In this document: piece by piece, positions 17,616 to 27,443 of the stretch
How the letters are laid out: each line of letters starts with the position of its first letter
Numbering within the stretch: the first letter of the stretch is position 1
Assembly: GCF_014645795.1 (NCBI RefSeq)
Contig: NZ_BMMK01000015.1
Location: 1 to 64,000, forward strand
Origin: Longimycelium tulufanense
GTDB taxonomy: Bacteria > Actinomycetota > Actinomycetes > Mycobacteriales > Pseudonocardiaceae
Direction: 5' to 3'
DNA length: 64,000 nt
Notes under the pieces: generated by a model
The model's database searches: none
Seen by the model: the letters and a program-made list of their open reading frames with translations, nothing else
Told to the model about the DNA's origin: nothing
Translations under genes and position numbers: made by a program

Positions 17616-18368
17616 TCAGAAGATGGCGTCCTCGGCGATCCCGGTCGAGGCGTGCAGCACCCCGTCCAGCCCCCGCAGGCGCTCGACCAGCTGGGTGATG
17701 GACTGTCGCCCGCGCAGCCGCAGCGACACCGCGGCAACCCGCTCCTCGACGGCGGGGATCTCCCGCTGCTCCCGCTCGACCTCCAGATCCACCACCACCC
17801 AGCCGCTGTGCGTGCAGGTCGCCAGTGCCCGTCGGAGCACCCCGTGGCCGTCGAGATAGGTGAGCCGTACCTCGTGCAGTTGGTGCCGGGTCCGCATGGC
17901 GCCACGGAGCAACCACGGATACCCGAGCACCACGAGGAAGTGCGTCCCGGTGATGGCGAGGGCGAGCCACAACAGGCCGCCACCGCAGGCCATGCCGATG
18001 GCCGCGGTGACCCACACGGTGGCCGCGGTGGTCAGGCCGCGCACGGCGTCACGCCGGACGAAGATCAGCCCGCCCCCGATGAAACCGATACCGGAGACGA
18101 TCTGTGCGGCGACCCGGGAGGGGTCCAGCGCCACGCTCTGCACCCCGAGCAGATCCCCGAACCCGTACTTGGAGACGAGCATGAACGCGCAGGCGCCGAG
18201 GCCGACGAGGGTGTGCGTGCGCATGCCGGCGTTCTTTGCCCGGAACTCCCGCTCGAATCCGACGAGCGTCGAGAGTGCCAGGGCGACCGCCAACAGGCCG
18301 ATCACGCGGAGATCGTCCACCTGTGCGTGCTCCGAAGCCAGCATTACGCCAACTGTAGTACCCGACAT
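17616..18368 (-). CDS. MgtC/SapB family membrane protein
   Basis: Integral membrane protein of 250 residues. Four or five hydrophobic helices fill the N-terminal 150 residues, with the family motifs GFEREFRAKNAGMRTHTLVG and a GIGFIGGGLIF stretch that together define MgtC/SapB. The C-terminal 90 residues look like the soluble ACT-like domain. MgtC proteins are tied to survival in low magnesium and to modulation of F-type ATP synthase in pathogens; the role in soil actinomycetes is unknown. ATG at 18368 and ATG at 18344 are both possible; neither has a strong ribosome site. It ends upstream of the nrdAB riboswitch and is transcribed in the same direction. Confidence 0.9.
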   Translation of the reverse strand: MSGTTVGVMLASEHAQVDDLRVIGLLAVALALSTLVGFEREFRAKNAGMRTHTLVGLGACAFMLVSKYGFGDLLGVQSVALDPSRVAAQIVSGIGFIGGGLIFVRRDAVRGLTTAATVWVTAAIGMACGGGLLWLALAITGTHFLVVLGYPWLLRGAMRTRHQLHEVRLTYLDGHGVLRRALATCTHSGWVVVDLEVEREQREIPAVEERVAAVSLRLRGRQSITQLVERLRGLDGVLHASTGIAEDAIF

Positions 18369-18857
18369 TGTGGCGTGCCGCTTCCCCCCGCCTCGCGATG
18401 GCCGCTGGGCGGGATGGCGCGGTAGCCGTAAGGCTTGTCACCAACCGCGGGGTGGTGCTGATGAGGTTGTCGTGGTTGAGCGATTCGGGTGGTGCTCGGC
18501 CGAGATACGCGAGGACACTCCCGGCCGTTGTCGAACGCCCGGGTATCGCTTGCGGACGTCCGGTTTGACCAGCATGTTCTCCGGTTCGTGTGGGCGGGGC
18601 AGCCGGCTCGCGTGCCGGCCGCGCGGCCGGCATGTCCTCGGTGGTTCGGCCGCAGTTCGGTTGCGTCCACCAGCGGATCTGGCTCGTTGCCCTGCGATTC
18701 CGGCGCTGTAACGGGAATGTGTGTTGGGAAGATTTCTCCTGTGCGTGATTGGGTCCGGTCCGGATCGGGTACGACGAGTGGGACGGGTTCCGCCCGCCCG
18801 GAGGCGATAAAGAACTGCTGCCCCTGTGGTTCGCGCGGCGCGTACCGGGCGGGATGA

Positions 18858-18900
18858 GCGGTGGGGACGTGACCTCCCCCAAGGGTTACGTCCCCACCGC
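18858..18900. repeat. 17-bp hairpin (one G-U) between mgtC and the MFS gene
   Basis: The arm at 18858-18874 (GCGGTGGGGACGTGACC) pairs with 18884-18900 (GGTTACGTCCCCACCGC) over 17 positions with one G-U pair and a 9-nt loop. It is the strongest hairpin in a long gene-free stretch. No gene end lies near, so it is more than an ordinary terminator or marks the end of an unseen transcript. Confidence 0.6.
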
Positions 18901-19014
18901 GGGTCACCGAGAACGGCTACTACTCGCCAATTCTTCTACTTGGGCCGGAAGGGATCACACGACGGGTGCACGGTCGAGCTACCCCCCGTGACGGCACACT
19001 GTCGGCGTTCCTGG

Positions 19015-19132
19015 GCACGTCCGTCGACTGTTCCCGCTTCAACCTCGACTCACGTCGACCTTACATCGAGTTTCGCCGTCGAGCACGTCCGTTTCCGTTG
19101 ACTGCTAACGAAAGGTTACCGCGCACGTCCGT
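19015..19132. repeat. Three direct copies of GCACGTCCGT
   Basis: Exact 10-mers start at 19015, 19083 and 19123 (spacings 68 and 40). They lie 590-700 bases before the MFS start. They could be protein-binding sites, or remnants of a duplicated sequence. Confidence 0.4.
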
Positions 19133-19720
19133 ATGCACGGTCGGATTACCGAGCCCAGGTACGAATGGTTTCCCGTGTGGTCCGGTCCACCGGCGTGCTT
19201 CGTCGTCCCTGATCGGGTACCGGAGCCGATTCCGTGGTGTGGTCCGCTCCCGTTCTCCGATGATTATCCGGTGCAGGCTCACCGGGATCGCTCCTGCCTC
19301 TGGCCGACGATACCGCGGCCCGGCGGACCGGAACGCCCGTGCTCCTCGAGCAACAGGGACCGAGGGGCACTGCAAAGGTCCTCTTTGGACACTAAGAGGT
19401 TGCGCGGTGGAATGGTGAGAACGAGGCCGCGTCGCGGTTGCCCGGCCCCCGCACCGCCGTGCTGGGTACCTGGTTCGGATCACGTGCCATTACTGCGATT
19501 GCGGTGTCGAGCACGTCACTCCGTCGGGTCCGATCATGACCCGAGCGGTCCCCTCCAACCCCGTCGAGTGCCGGCCGAAGCGGTCAACCGGCTGGTCCGG
19601 GAGCGTGGGAAGCCTTCAGTTCCTGGGAGCGGGTTCCTAGCGTGAGCGCGGGAATCGCCGGGTGGCGAAACCGGGGCACCCGGCGACGGACGGGTGAGTA
19701 TGACGGGTGAAGGAGTCGCG

Positions 19721-20962
19721 ATGTCCGCACCATCCCCGCCGAGTCCGCGCGAGACACCCATGCGGTCGGTACCGATACGACCGGGGGCCGAACTGGCGCC
19801 GTTCGGTCGCACGGTCCTCGTGATGACACTCGCCGCCCTGCTGGTTCCGGGCCAGATGTACGTGGTTCTTCCCCTGTTGACCGGAATGTCCGGGGACTGG
19901 GGTGGCAACCCGCAGCGGATGGTCTGGACGCTCACCGCGTTCGGGCTGGCCTTCGTCATGGGAGCGGTGGTGGCGGGTCCGTTGGCGGACCGGTTCGGGC
20001 GTCGACCGGTGGTCATCGCCGGTCTGGCCGTGGTCGCGTTCGCCAGTGCCGTGCTGGCGGCCGCTCCCTCGCTGGAGGTCGGTGTCTGGTCGCGGGTGGC
20101 GCAGGGGATCGGTGCGGCGGCGTTCTCCCGGGTGGCGTTGACCTATCTCGGTGAGCGGGTCGTGCCCGGGAGGCGGTGGGCCGCGTGGTCGGCCATCACC
20201 ACCGCCGCGTTCGCGTCCCTGCCCGCCGGACAGGCCGCGGCGGAGTTCCTGGCGGCGATCGTCGGATGGCGAGGAGTGTTCGGGGCCAGCGCCGTGGCCA
20301 GCGTGCTGCTCGCAATGCTGGTCAGGCTGGTGATGCTCCCCGATGTGCCGGCTGGCGAGGAACCCACCACGTCCGTCCGGGTTCTGGGTCACTTTGTCGC
20401 CCGTGGCCGGGTCCTCCTGCTGAGCCTGGTCATGCTCGCCACGCTGGCCAGCCTCGGCAGCGTCTTCACCGTTGCGCAGCTGGCAGCTCCGACCGACTGG
20501 AACACCGACACGACTTATACGCTCAGCGCGTGCTCCGCGGCGGTGATCGTCGTCGTGGCGGCAGCTACCGTGTGGTTGCGACGCTGGCCACCGACACGCC
20601 TTGCTGTTGTCGCGCTCCTGGTTGCCGCACTGGCCACTGTCGTCCTCGCGCTGGGTGGGCGTTCCGTCCCGGTTGCCGTGCTGGCAGTGTTGACGCTCGT
20701 GGCCGCGACCGCTGTCGTACCTTCGGCGTTGGTGTCGGCGGCACTCTCGATGGTGGGTCAGGCGACGGGGCCGCTGACCAGCCTGCTGGTGCTCGTGGCG
20801 CTGCTGGGTGCCACCCTCGGGCCACAGCTGGTGGCGTGGGGGAGTGGCACGGGGTTTGCGGCGGTGTTGCTCATGGTGGGACTGGTTCAGCTCGTGAGCG
20901 CCGGGTTGGTGTTCCTCGCCGAACGACAGGCATCGGCGGCCTCCGGGCGGGCGTCGCGGTGA
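19721..20962 (+). CDS. MFS transporter, drug/arabinose-efflux type
   Basis: A 413-residue, 12-helix major facilitator, probably a proton-driven exporter. ATG at 19721 has GAAGGAG 6 nt upstream, better than the ATG at 19694. After a hydrophilic N-terminal tail, helix 2-3 carries motif A as GPLADRFGRRP, and helix 5 follows a GERVVPGRR loop. It resembles the AraJ/YdhP-like arm of the family, but the substrate cannot be read from sequence. It stands alone; the stop codon overlaps a doubtful downstream frame by GTGA. Confidence 0.88.
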   Translation: MSAPSPPSPRETPMRSVPIRPGAELAPFGRTVLVMTLAALLVPGQMYVVLPLLTGMSGDWGGNPQRMVWTLTAFGLAFVMGAVVAGPLADRFGRRPVVIAGLAVVAFASAVLAAAPSLEVGVWSRVAQGIGAAAFSRVALTYLGERVVPGRRWAAWSAITTAAFASLPAGQAAAEFLAAIVGWRGVFGASAVASVLLAMLVRLVMLPDVPAGEEPTTSVRVLGHFVARGRVLLLSLVMLATLASLGSVFTVAQLAAPTDWNTDTTYTLSACSAAVIVVVAAATVWLRRWPPTRLAVVALLVAALATVVLALGGRSVPVAVLAVLTLVAATAVVPSALVSAALSMVGQATGPLTSLLVLVALLGATLGPQLVAWGSGTGFAAVLLMVGLVQLVSAGLVFLAERQASAASGRASR

Positions 20963-21399
20963 AGCTGCTGAGCGTGACGGGCCGGGACCAGTGGTTCCGG
21001 CCCGCTTCTGCGATCGCGGTTGGCCCGGCCAACGCCGCGACGCTCGACGGCCAGCCGGTTCCGTGGGACGGGCGGGCGAGGCGCCTTTGGCGTCGCAGCG
21101 GGGTTTTCCGGGGGATCGGTGCAATGGTCCTCGCCGTTGTTGGTGGATCGTGGTGGGGAGCCGATAGTTCGTGGGGCGTTGCAGTGTCTGGCGAGGTCTT
21201 GCTACCGGTGGGCCGGTCCCTGATGCGGAGTATGCGTGGTTTGCCGGATGTCGCGGCGCGGGTGGACACTGGACCCGATCTTGGCCGACGAGTTGACCGC
21301 GGCTCCATACCTGCATCACCCGAGCCGTTGCCCGACTACTCGAAGCCGGCCCCGGCCAGCCGGCGGATGTTCCCGAGGAGCAGGAAAGGTCTGGCTTGA
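20959..21399 (+). CDS. Doubtful 146-residue frame coupled to the MFS gene
   Basis: A GTG at 20959 overlaps the MFS stop as GTGA, and the frame stays open to 21399. The first 40 codons have the G/C third positions of real genes, but this decays toward the 3' end and the product matches nothing I know. A hydrophobic stretch (GIGAMVLAVVGGSWW) lies mid-protein. It may be a degraded or spurious gene; a proper homology search would decide. Confidence 0.2.
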   Translation: MKLLSVTGRDQWFRPASAIAVGPANAATLDGQPVPWDGRARRLWRRSGVFRGIGAMVLAVVGGSWWGADSSWGVAVSGEVLLPVGRSLMRSMRGLPDVAARVDTGPDLGRRVDRGSIPASPEPLPDYSKPAPASRRMFPRSRKGLA

Positions 21400-22332
21400 C
21401 CGGTGTGACCGGTTTGATCGTGGGATTCCCGGCCATCCACCACACGACGCCTGTCTCGCCTGCGGCTGGTGTGTGCTGGTCAGACGCCTGTCAGTCACGT
21501 GGTTACAGCCGCCGGTGTCAGTTCCCGGGCACGACGGGCTGCGGGGCGTCGTCCGTCGCCCCCGATTCTTGAGCGGTTCTGCGTCGAATGGCCCCTTAAC
21601 TGTTGTGAAAACGAAAATTTTCGGATTCTTTGTCTGGTTGGGCCACCGCGGCAGACGTGTGGTTCTGCGGAAGCCGTGATCGATTGGCTCCTGACTCGGT
21701 GCAGTCTTCCCCTGTGTCTCTCAGCGCACCTCTGGTGCATCCCCGCGGCCCCAGGCTCGGCGGGTGAATGGGTTCCGCGGCCGAGCGCACCTCCTCCCCT
21801 TCTCGGTCTCTCATTGCGAGAGCAAGCCCCGGACCGCCGCGCCGGTGCTATCTGGACAGGGTCGTGGCACGGCGAACGACTCATTGCGAGAACCGATAGG
21901 TTCCCCATCTTGAACGTCGAGGCACCCGGAAATCCCCCTCAGAGGGGAGATGCGAGCTTTTTCGCGTGGGCGATGACCCGCGGCGTCGTCCCCTGGTCAT
22001 GACACCGATAGCCCCGGTGGAAATGGCGTGTGCGGGGGTGGTTGAGGCTTGCACTGGGCAGGGGGACAACAACTAGTACCGCGATACCCTAAGCAGGGTT
22101 GGACACCACCGACCCCGTGATCGTGCGTGCTTACAGCACATCGATGCCCGACCCGATGTTGCGTTGGGCTGATCTCGACAGTCATGACCCATGGTGCGTG
22201 CGGAGCCCTCGCACCACATCCGTGCGGAATCGAGCAGGACGCCAGCGAAGACGTCTATCCAAGATCGTCCGCGCCGGCGTCTCAACCAGTATCCGAAGGC
22301 GCGATATGAGCACAGCTAGCAGGGGGCATTGA
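21400..22332. other. Gene-free region before the polysaccharide operon
   Basis: Roughly 930 bases without a credible gene. It holds a 12-bp palindrome CGAAAATTTTCG (21612-21623) in a locally AT-rich patch, and two copies of CTCATTGCGAGA at 21810 and 21880, exactly 70 bp apart, the first with CTCTC/GAGAG arms. These could be control sites of the operon that starts at 22333, or a longer leader. No -10/-35 pair was convincing. Confidence 0.45.
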
Positions 22333-23094
22333 GTGGACGCACTGGATATCTTTCGCATCCTCCGAGCTCGTTGGCTCCTCACAAGCATGCTGCTGGTCGC
22401 TCTGATTGTCGGCGTATTCACGATCATGACCGCGACGCCACCGACGTACCGGGTGTCGTCGGTCGACATGGTGATGCGTAAGCAGGGAACCGGGACCGGC
22501 CCGGATCAGAACAACCCCTACGCGAACAGCGACAGGGCCAACACGGAGCTGGCCACGATGCTCGTGACCCTGCTCAAGTCCCCCAGGGTCGAGCAAGACC
22601 TCACCAGGGACCGCGCCGTGGGAGAGGTGGAGATCTCCAACGAGATCAGCACGCTCGAGCCGACGAGCAGGCTGCTCACCGTCACCGTGAGCGGCACGAA
22701 TCCGGACGACGTCCGCGAGGTCGCCCAAGCCTTCCGCAAGCGTGCCGGTGAGGCGCTGGAACGTCGACAGGCCGACGCCAAGGTGCCGGCGGACCAACGC
22801 ATCGTCCTCGACGGGGTCGTCGCGCCGGACTCGGTCACGGTCACCCGCGCCGGTCAGCTTCGGTCTGCCGGTATTGCCGGATTTGCCGGTCTTGTTGGTC
22901 TCGTGCTGACGGTGCTGCTCGTGGACCGTGCAGCCGGTCGACGCCAACCCACCCGGAGCAGCGATAGCGGCCCGCAAGAGGGGGGACCGACGTCGGAACC
23001 CGGTCCGGAGGAACGGAAGGCGAAAGCCATCACCGCAACCACACGTTCGGGAGCGGACCGGGAGACCCGCGCGAACGGGCGGGTGCGGCAGTGA
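22333..23094 (+). CDS. Wzz-like polysaccharide chain-length regulator
   Basis: A 253-residue membrane protein with the polysaccharide co-polymerase layout: short cytoplasmic start (MDALDIFRILRARW), first helix about 17-33, an extracytoplasmic helical region, second helix about 180-203, then a 50-residue charged tail. Such proteins set chain length with a Wzy polymerase. No fused or adjacent BY-kinase is present. GTG start with AGGGGG 8-9 nt upstream. The stop overlaps the next start by 4 nt (GTGA). First gene of a seven-gene operon. Confidence 0.8.
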   Translation: MDALDIFRILRARWLLTSMLLVALIVGVFTIMTATPPTYRVSSVDMVMRKQGTGTGPDQNNPYANSDRANTELATMLVTLLKSPRVEQDLTRDRAVGEVEISNEISTLEPTSRLLTVTVSGTNPDDVREVAQAFRKRAGEALERRQADAKVPADQRIVLDGVVAPDSVTVTRAGQLRSAGIAGFAGLVGLVLTVLLVDRAAGRRQPTRSSDSGPQEGGPTSEPGPEERKAKAITATTRSGADRETRANGRVRQ

Positions 23095-24404
23095 CCGCGG
23101 TTGCCACCCTCGCCCCGGCCCACCGCCCACGGTTCGCACCGCATACGGCCCTGGTGGTGTTCGGTGCGTGCCTGGCGCTGCCACAGGACCTCGCCGTAGC
23201 CGGTCTCGACTCTCCCATCACACCGGCGCGCGTGGTGGCCGTGGGTTGCCTGCTGTGGTGGGGAGTGGCGCGCCTGGTGGGTGGACTGGGCCTGCGACGG
23301 GGGAGCAACCCGGTACGTGCGGCGACATTGCTCATGATCTGGGTTCTGCTTGTCACCCATGCCATCGCGTTGGCAAGCGGCGTTGTCGACCTCAAGATCA
23401 CTCAGAGTGACTCCCGACTGGCGGCCTTCGTGGTTTACGTCGGGTTGGCGCTTCTTGCCGCGGACGGGTTGGATCGTCTCAATGCGGTACGGGCCGTAAT
23501 GGGGGCGTTGGTGATCGCGGCGACCCTCTCGGCGTTCGCCGCCGTCCTCCAATACGCGGTGTCCTTCGACCTCCGCGGGCTCCTCGTGTTCCCGGGGCTG
23601 GAGTTGCGCGACCTGACCCCGGTGATCACCGAACGTGGCGGGCTCAAACGATCTCTGGGGTTCGCAAACCACCCCATCGAGCTCGCCGCGGTGTCGACAG
23701 CCTGCGTTCCCCTCGCCCTGCACCTGGCGAAGTTTGCGTCGTGGCGGATGTTCTGGCTTTGCTGCGCCGCAGTTCTCGTCGCCGGACCGGTCGTCAGCGT
23801 CTCGCGCACCGGCCTGCTCGGCCTCGTGCTGGTCATGCTCGCGCTGCTGCCACGGTGGGGATCGGCACGATGGTCCCTCATGGTCACCACCCTCGGCGGA
23901 ATCGGCGTGTTCGCCATGACACTGACGGGCAAGCTCGCCGACGTGTGGAGCCAGGTCGTGCTGGACGCCAACAAGGACACGTCGGTGCTGCACCGAACCT
24001 CCGTCTGGGACTATGTGGCGGAGCAGGTGACAGCCCGGCCGTTGAGCGGCCAGGGCTTCGGCACCTACACCCAACCGGCCCAGCCGTACCTGGACAACCA
24101 GTACCTGTTCACGGCCGTCGAGTCCGGGATACCCGGTCTCCTGGCCATGATGGTGTTCCTCGCTGTTCCGCTCTGGTGGGCACACCGGGTTTGGCGGATC
24201 GGGGCGCACTCCGAGACCATTGCCAGGCGCGAGCGCCTCGCCCTCTCCGACGCAGGCTGGGCCATCGGAACCGCGCTTCTGGTGTGTGCGGTCAGCTTCG
24301 GCACCTTCGATGCCCTGTCGTTCCCCCAGATGAGGGGCTTCATCTTCACGCTGATCGGCGTGACGGGAGCGTTGGTCGTGCTGACCCGGGGACGGCAGTC
24401 ATGA
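23091..24404 (+). CDS. O-antigen ligase / Wzy-type polymerase-like membrane protein
   Basis: A 437-residue protein with 10 or more hydrophobic helices and a large loop between the last helices. Within that loop, HRTSVWDYVAEQVTARPLSG followed by a GQGFGTY segment matches the Wzy_C/O-antigen ligase pattern (an arginine and a GxG near the loop). It likely polymerises or transfers lipid-linked repeat units outside the membrane. GTGA overlap at the start and ATGA overlap at the stop (24401) tie it to both neighbours. Confidence 0.85.
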   Translation: MTAVATLAPAHRPRFAPHTALVVFGACLALPQDLAVAGLDSPITPARVVAVGCLLWWGVARLVGGLGLRRGSNPVRAATLLMIWVLLVTHAIALASGVVDLKITQSDSRLAAFVVYVGLALLAADGLDRLNAVRAVMGALVIAATLSAFAAVLQYAVSFDLRGLLVFPGLELRDLTPVITERGGLKRSLGFANHPIELAAVSTACVPLALHLAKFASWRMFWLCCAAVLVAGPVVSVSRTGLLGLVLVMLALLPRWGSARWSLMVTTLGGIGVFAMTLTGKLADVWSQVVLDANKDTSVLHRTSVWDYVAEQVTARPLSGQGFGTYTQPAQPYLDNQYLFTAVESGIPGLLAMMVFLAVPLWWAHRVWRIGAHSETIARRERLALSDAGWAIGTALLVCAVSFGTFDALSFPQMRGFIFTLIGVTGALVVLTRGRQS

Positions 24405-24643
24405 GCGGCCGCGATCGACGTCGATCCCCTGTTCCCGAGGCCAGGCCGATGCGAATCGGGTTCGCCGCAGGCTCATGCGAAGGAACAACTCCCGCTCAGG
24501 ATCACCCACGGGCACGGCGAGTACACCAGTATCCGGGGTACGGATCCGTGCCGGACGGAGCGAGCACGAGCGACAACGCCGACCAAAGCCGGATGAACCA
24601 GTTCGCCGCAACGACGTCATCACGTCGACTGGAGGACGTTCCC

Positions 24644-25687
24644 ATGAGCAAGACAGGACCGGTGGAGAGAACGTCGGGAGATGCGATGGCGAGCGCGGAG
24701 AACGCGATCGGCATGCCGGCACTGATCGGCCCGGCGCCACCCCCCGTCACGGTGGGGCTTCCGGTCTACAACGGGGAGCACTATCTCTCAAGCTCATTGG
24801 CTTCCCTGCTCTCGCAGACGTACGAGGACTTCGAACTGCTGATCTCCGACAACTGCTCGGATGACGCTACAGAGGAGATCTGTCGTACGGCTGCCCGAAG
24901 CGATCCGCGGATCCGCTATGAGCGCCAGGACCGCAACGTAGGTGTGATCGAGAACCACAACTGGCTCGTCCGGAACGCACGCAGCCCGTTCTTCACCTGG
25001 GCATCCTCCGACGACGCCTACGCGCCGGAGCGGATCGAGCGGATGTACGTCGCCCTGCAGAACGACGACAAGGCGGTGCTGGCGTTCACCTGGGCGAGAC
25101 AGATCGACGAGAATGATGCGCAGGTCGGTTCGTGGCACAACCCCTGCCGAACTGCTCATCCCGATCCTGCCGTGCGGTTGTACGACCTTCTCGCCTTGGT
25201 GCACGAGAACTATCACTGCTACGGGCTGGTCCGCAGGAATGTCATGCTTCGGACGATGCTGGAACCACCGGTCTGGAACAGCGACCGGATCCTGGTTGCG
25301 GAGCTGACGCTGCACGGCCCATTCGTCGAGGTGGCGGAAGAGCTTCTCTGGCACCGACTCCACGACCGGAGGGTGAGTGCCAGCCTGACCCACCGTCAAT
25401 TCTACGCGACACAGCGGATGAATATCCCGCGCATTGTCGCCCCCAGCGCCGAAGAAGGCTACTGGTACCTCCGGGCCGTACTCCGCTCCCCGGTCCGTGG
25501 TCGGGATCGGGTTCGCACACTCGCCGCCCTACGCCCTTGGCTGCGCGACAACTGGATGCGGGTGGGCTACCACCTGGCCCGTGGTGTGACGGACGGTGTG
25601 CTCGAACTGGTGGGTCTTCGTGGTCGATCCTTGCGTGACCAGCGCGCTCGACGAGTGATGAGCCAGAAAGGAGGGTTGGACGGATGA
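24644..25687 (+). CDS. GT2 family glycosyltransferase (first of three)
   Basis: GT-A-fold sugar transferase of 347 residues. It opens with VTVGLPVYNGEHYL, has SDNCSDDATEE for nucleotide binding and the metal-site ASSDDAY. Two starts compete. An ATG at 24644 has a strong GGAGG 8 nt upstream. An ATG at 24401 overlaps the previous stop as ATGA but adds 81 residues of low-complexity, unconserved-looking sequence. I prefer 24644. The stop overlaps the next start (ATGA at 25684). Sugar unknown. Confidence 0.85.
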   Translation: MSKTGPVERTSGDAMASAENAIGMPALIGPAPPPVTVGLPVYNGEHYLSSSLASLLSQTYEDFELLISDNCSDDATEEICRTAARSDPRIRYERQDRNVGVIENHNWLVRNARSPFFTWASSDDAYAPERIERMYVALQNDDKAVLAFTWARQIDENDAQVGSWHNPCRTAHPDPAVRLYDLLALVHENYHCYGLVRRNVMLRTMLEPPVWNSDRILVAELTLHGPFVEVAEELLWHRLHDRRVSASLTHRQFYATQRMNIPRIVAPSAEEGYWYLRAVLRSPVRGRDRVRTLAALRPWLRDNWMRVGYHLARGVTDGVLELVGLRGRSLRDQRARRVMSQKGGLDG

Positions 25688-26619
25688 CACCACCGGTCAT
25701 GGCTGCGGTAGTCAGTTATCAATCCGCCGCACATCTTCCCAACCTGATAGCCAGCATGCCGGCGGGTTTCGAAGGTGTCTCCCGATGGCGTCTCGTAGTG
25801 GCGGACAACGGATCCACTGACGGTAGCGCCGACGTCGTGCGTTCCCTTGCGCCGGAGTCGGTCGTGGTGGATATGGGCGGCAACCTCGGCTATGCCGCCG
25901 GGATCAATGCCTGCGCGGCGCTCGCCGATCCAGACGAGGCGCTGTTGGTGCTGAACACCGACGTGGTCCTGGAGCCCGGGATGGTGCGTACGCTGCTGGA
26001 CGCTTGCGAACGCGATGACTCGATCGGAGTCGCGGTTCCGGAGATCAGGCGACCGGACGGCTCTGCGGAACCCACGCTGCAGCGTCGCCCCACTCCGCTC
26101 CGCACGTTGACCGGACCTGCCCTGGGCAGGTACGTACCCGCCCTGGGCAGCGAGATGCCCGAGGACGCGAGGTGGGCTGACTGGGCGTGGGGTGCCATCC
26201 TGTTGGTACCGGCGCAGGTACGCAGGGTCGTCGGACCGTGGCGCGATGATCTCTTCCTCTACTGGGAGGAAACCGACTACTGCCGGCGGGTCACGGACGC
26301 CGGGTGGCGGGTGCGAAGGGTTCCTGATGCTCGCGCGGTGCACCGTGGTGGGCATCGGAAGCGTTCCCCTTCCCTGTGGGCGCAGCTGGTCACCAACCGG
26401 GTCGTGCACACGGCACGGTGGGATGGGCGTCGCGCAACAATCTTGACCTGGTCCGCACTGGCACTGCGCCAACTGTTGCTGATGCCCTTGGGAAGGCAGA
26501 TCCACCGGCAGGCGCTGGCAGCGCTCTGGACCGGGCGGCAGCTCCTGCTTCGCGGTGAACCCACGCATCCCGCAGCACCAACGGAGTTCCTCAGCCAGCC
26601 GAACAGGAGCCTTTCCTGA
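25684..26619 (+). CDS. GT2 family glycosyltransferase, rhamnosyltransferase-like
   Basis: A 311-residue GT-A enzyme. The N-terminus carries VVSYQSAAHL and VADNGSTDGSADVV, the metal site is LNTDVVLEPG, and the acceptor region has YWEETDYCRRVTDAGW, an EDxDxxxR-type motif of WbbL-like rhamnosyltransferases. It begins with a 4-nt overlap and ends in a TGATG overlap, so it is coupled on both sides. Confidence 0.88.
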   Translation: MTPPVMAAVVSYQSAAHLPNLIASMPAGFEGVSRWRLVVADNGSTDGSADVVRSLAPESVVVDMGGNLGYAAGINACAALADPDEALLVLNTDVVLEPGMVRTLLDACERDDSIGVAVPEIRRPDGSAEPTLQRRPTPLRTLTGPALGRYVPALGSEMPEDARWADWAWGAILLVPAQVRRVVGPWRDDLFLYWEETDYCRRVTDAGWRVRRVPDARAVHRGGHRKRSPSLWAQLVTNRVVHTARWDGRRATILTWSALALRQLLLMPLGRQIHRQALAALWTGRQLLLRGEPTHPAAPTEFLSQPNRSLS

Positions 26620-27443
26620 TGTGTGCCTTGAGACGGCACCCGGTGGTGCGCCAAGTGGGTCTGAACGCACTCCAGCTGCTCGGCGGTCGTAGTGCACTGA
26701 GCGAGCGTCTGTGGCGGGTGCGATCCTTGCAGGCGCGTATCAACGCGACCAACGCAGAGTACGACGAGGTGGCAAGGCTCCACGCCCGAAGGGGGACATA
26801 CCCGTCGGCATTGGTGGCGGTGGTGATCCCGACGTTTCGGCGCCCGGAGCAGCTCAGCGAGGCGGTGCGCAGCGCGCTTGCACAGACGGTTACCGACCTC
26901 GCCGTGATCGTGGTGGACGATGGTGGCGGTATGGTGGGACTCCTTCCGGAGGACCCACGGATCACGGTCCTGTCATTGAGCAGGAACTATGGAAGCTGCG
27001 GCCTGGTACGGAACGTAGGGATTCGGCTGAGTCGCTCGCCGTTCGTCGCCTTCCTCGACGACGACAACACCTGGCGCCCCAACCACCTGGAGGAAGCGCT
27101 CACCGCAATGCCGGATGGTCCCGGCCTGGTCTACACCGGGGTGAAGCGGAGCCGACGTGATGGATCCATAGTGGACATTCTGGGCAGACCTTTCGATCGC
27201 CGCCAGCATGCACACCTGCCGTGGATCGACATCAGCAGCATCGTCGTTCGTCGCTGCCCTAAGGTGAGGTTCGATCCCGCCCGGCGTCCCAACGACGTGT
27301 ATGCCCGGGAGGACTGGGAGTTCGTCCACCGACTCTCCAAACGGATGCGCACCGTGTACGTACCCGAGGTGACCGTGAACTATACGGTGCACGACGGGAG
27401 CTACTACCAGGACTGGAGCTGGCTTCGGGCTGGACTGACCTGA
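26619..27443 (+). CDS. GT2 family glycosyltransferase (third)
   Basis: A 274-residue enzyme with a 60-residue N-terminal extension before the GT-A core (VAVVIPTFRRPEQL, VVDDGGG, metal site FLDDDNTW). A later REDWEFVHRL motif resembles the ED-W acceptor motif. The extension is hydrophobic enough in places to touch the membrane but is not a clear helix. TGATG overlaps join it to the genes on both sides. Confidence 0.85.
   Translation: MCALRRHPVVRQVGLNALQLLGGRSALSERLWRVRSLQARINATNAEYDEVARLHARRGTYPSALVAVVIPTFRRPEQLSEAVRSALAQTVTDLAVIVVDDGGGMVGLLPEDPRITVLSLSRNYGSCGLVRNVGIRLSRSPFVAFLDDDNTWRPNHLEEALTAMPDGPGLVYTGVKRSRRDGSIVDILGRPFDRRQHAHLPWIDISSIVVRRCPKVRFDPARRPNDVYAREDWEFVHRLSKRMRTVYVPEVTVNYTVHDGSYYQDWSWLRAGLT

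Larger units (their letters stand above)
18369..19720. other. 1.35-kb gene-poor region with short repeats
   Basis: Frames exist on both strands, but none shows a ribosome site together with high G/C third positions, and no product resembles a known family. The region holds a 17-bp hairpin (18858-18900) and three copies of GCACGTCCGT (19015-19132). A ribosome site at 19709-19715 belongs to the MFS gene. The mgtC promoter must lie near the left end. It may be decayed coding sequence. Confidence 0.5.

Noticed and set aside
24401-24643. N-terminal extension of the first GT2 gene from the ATGA overlap
   Set aside because: The added residues are low-complexity and a far better ribosome site lies at 24631-24635; kept only as an alternative start.
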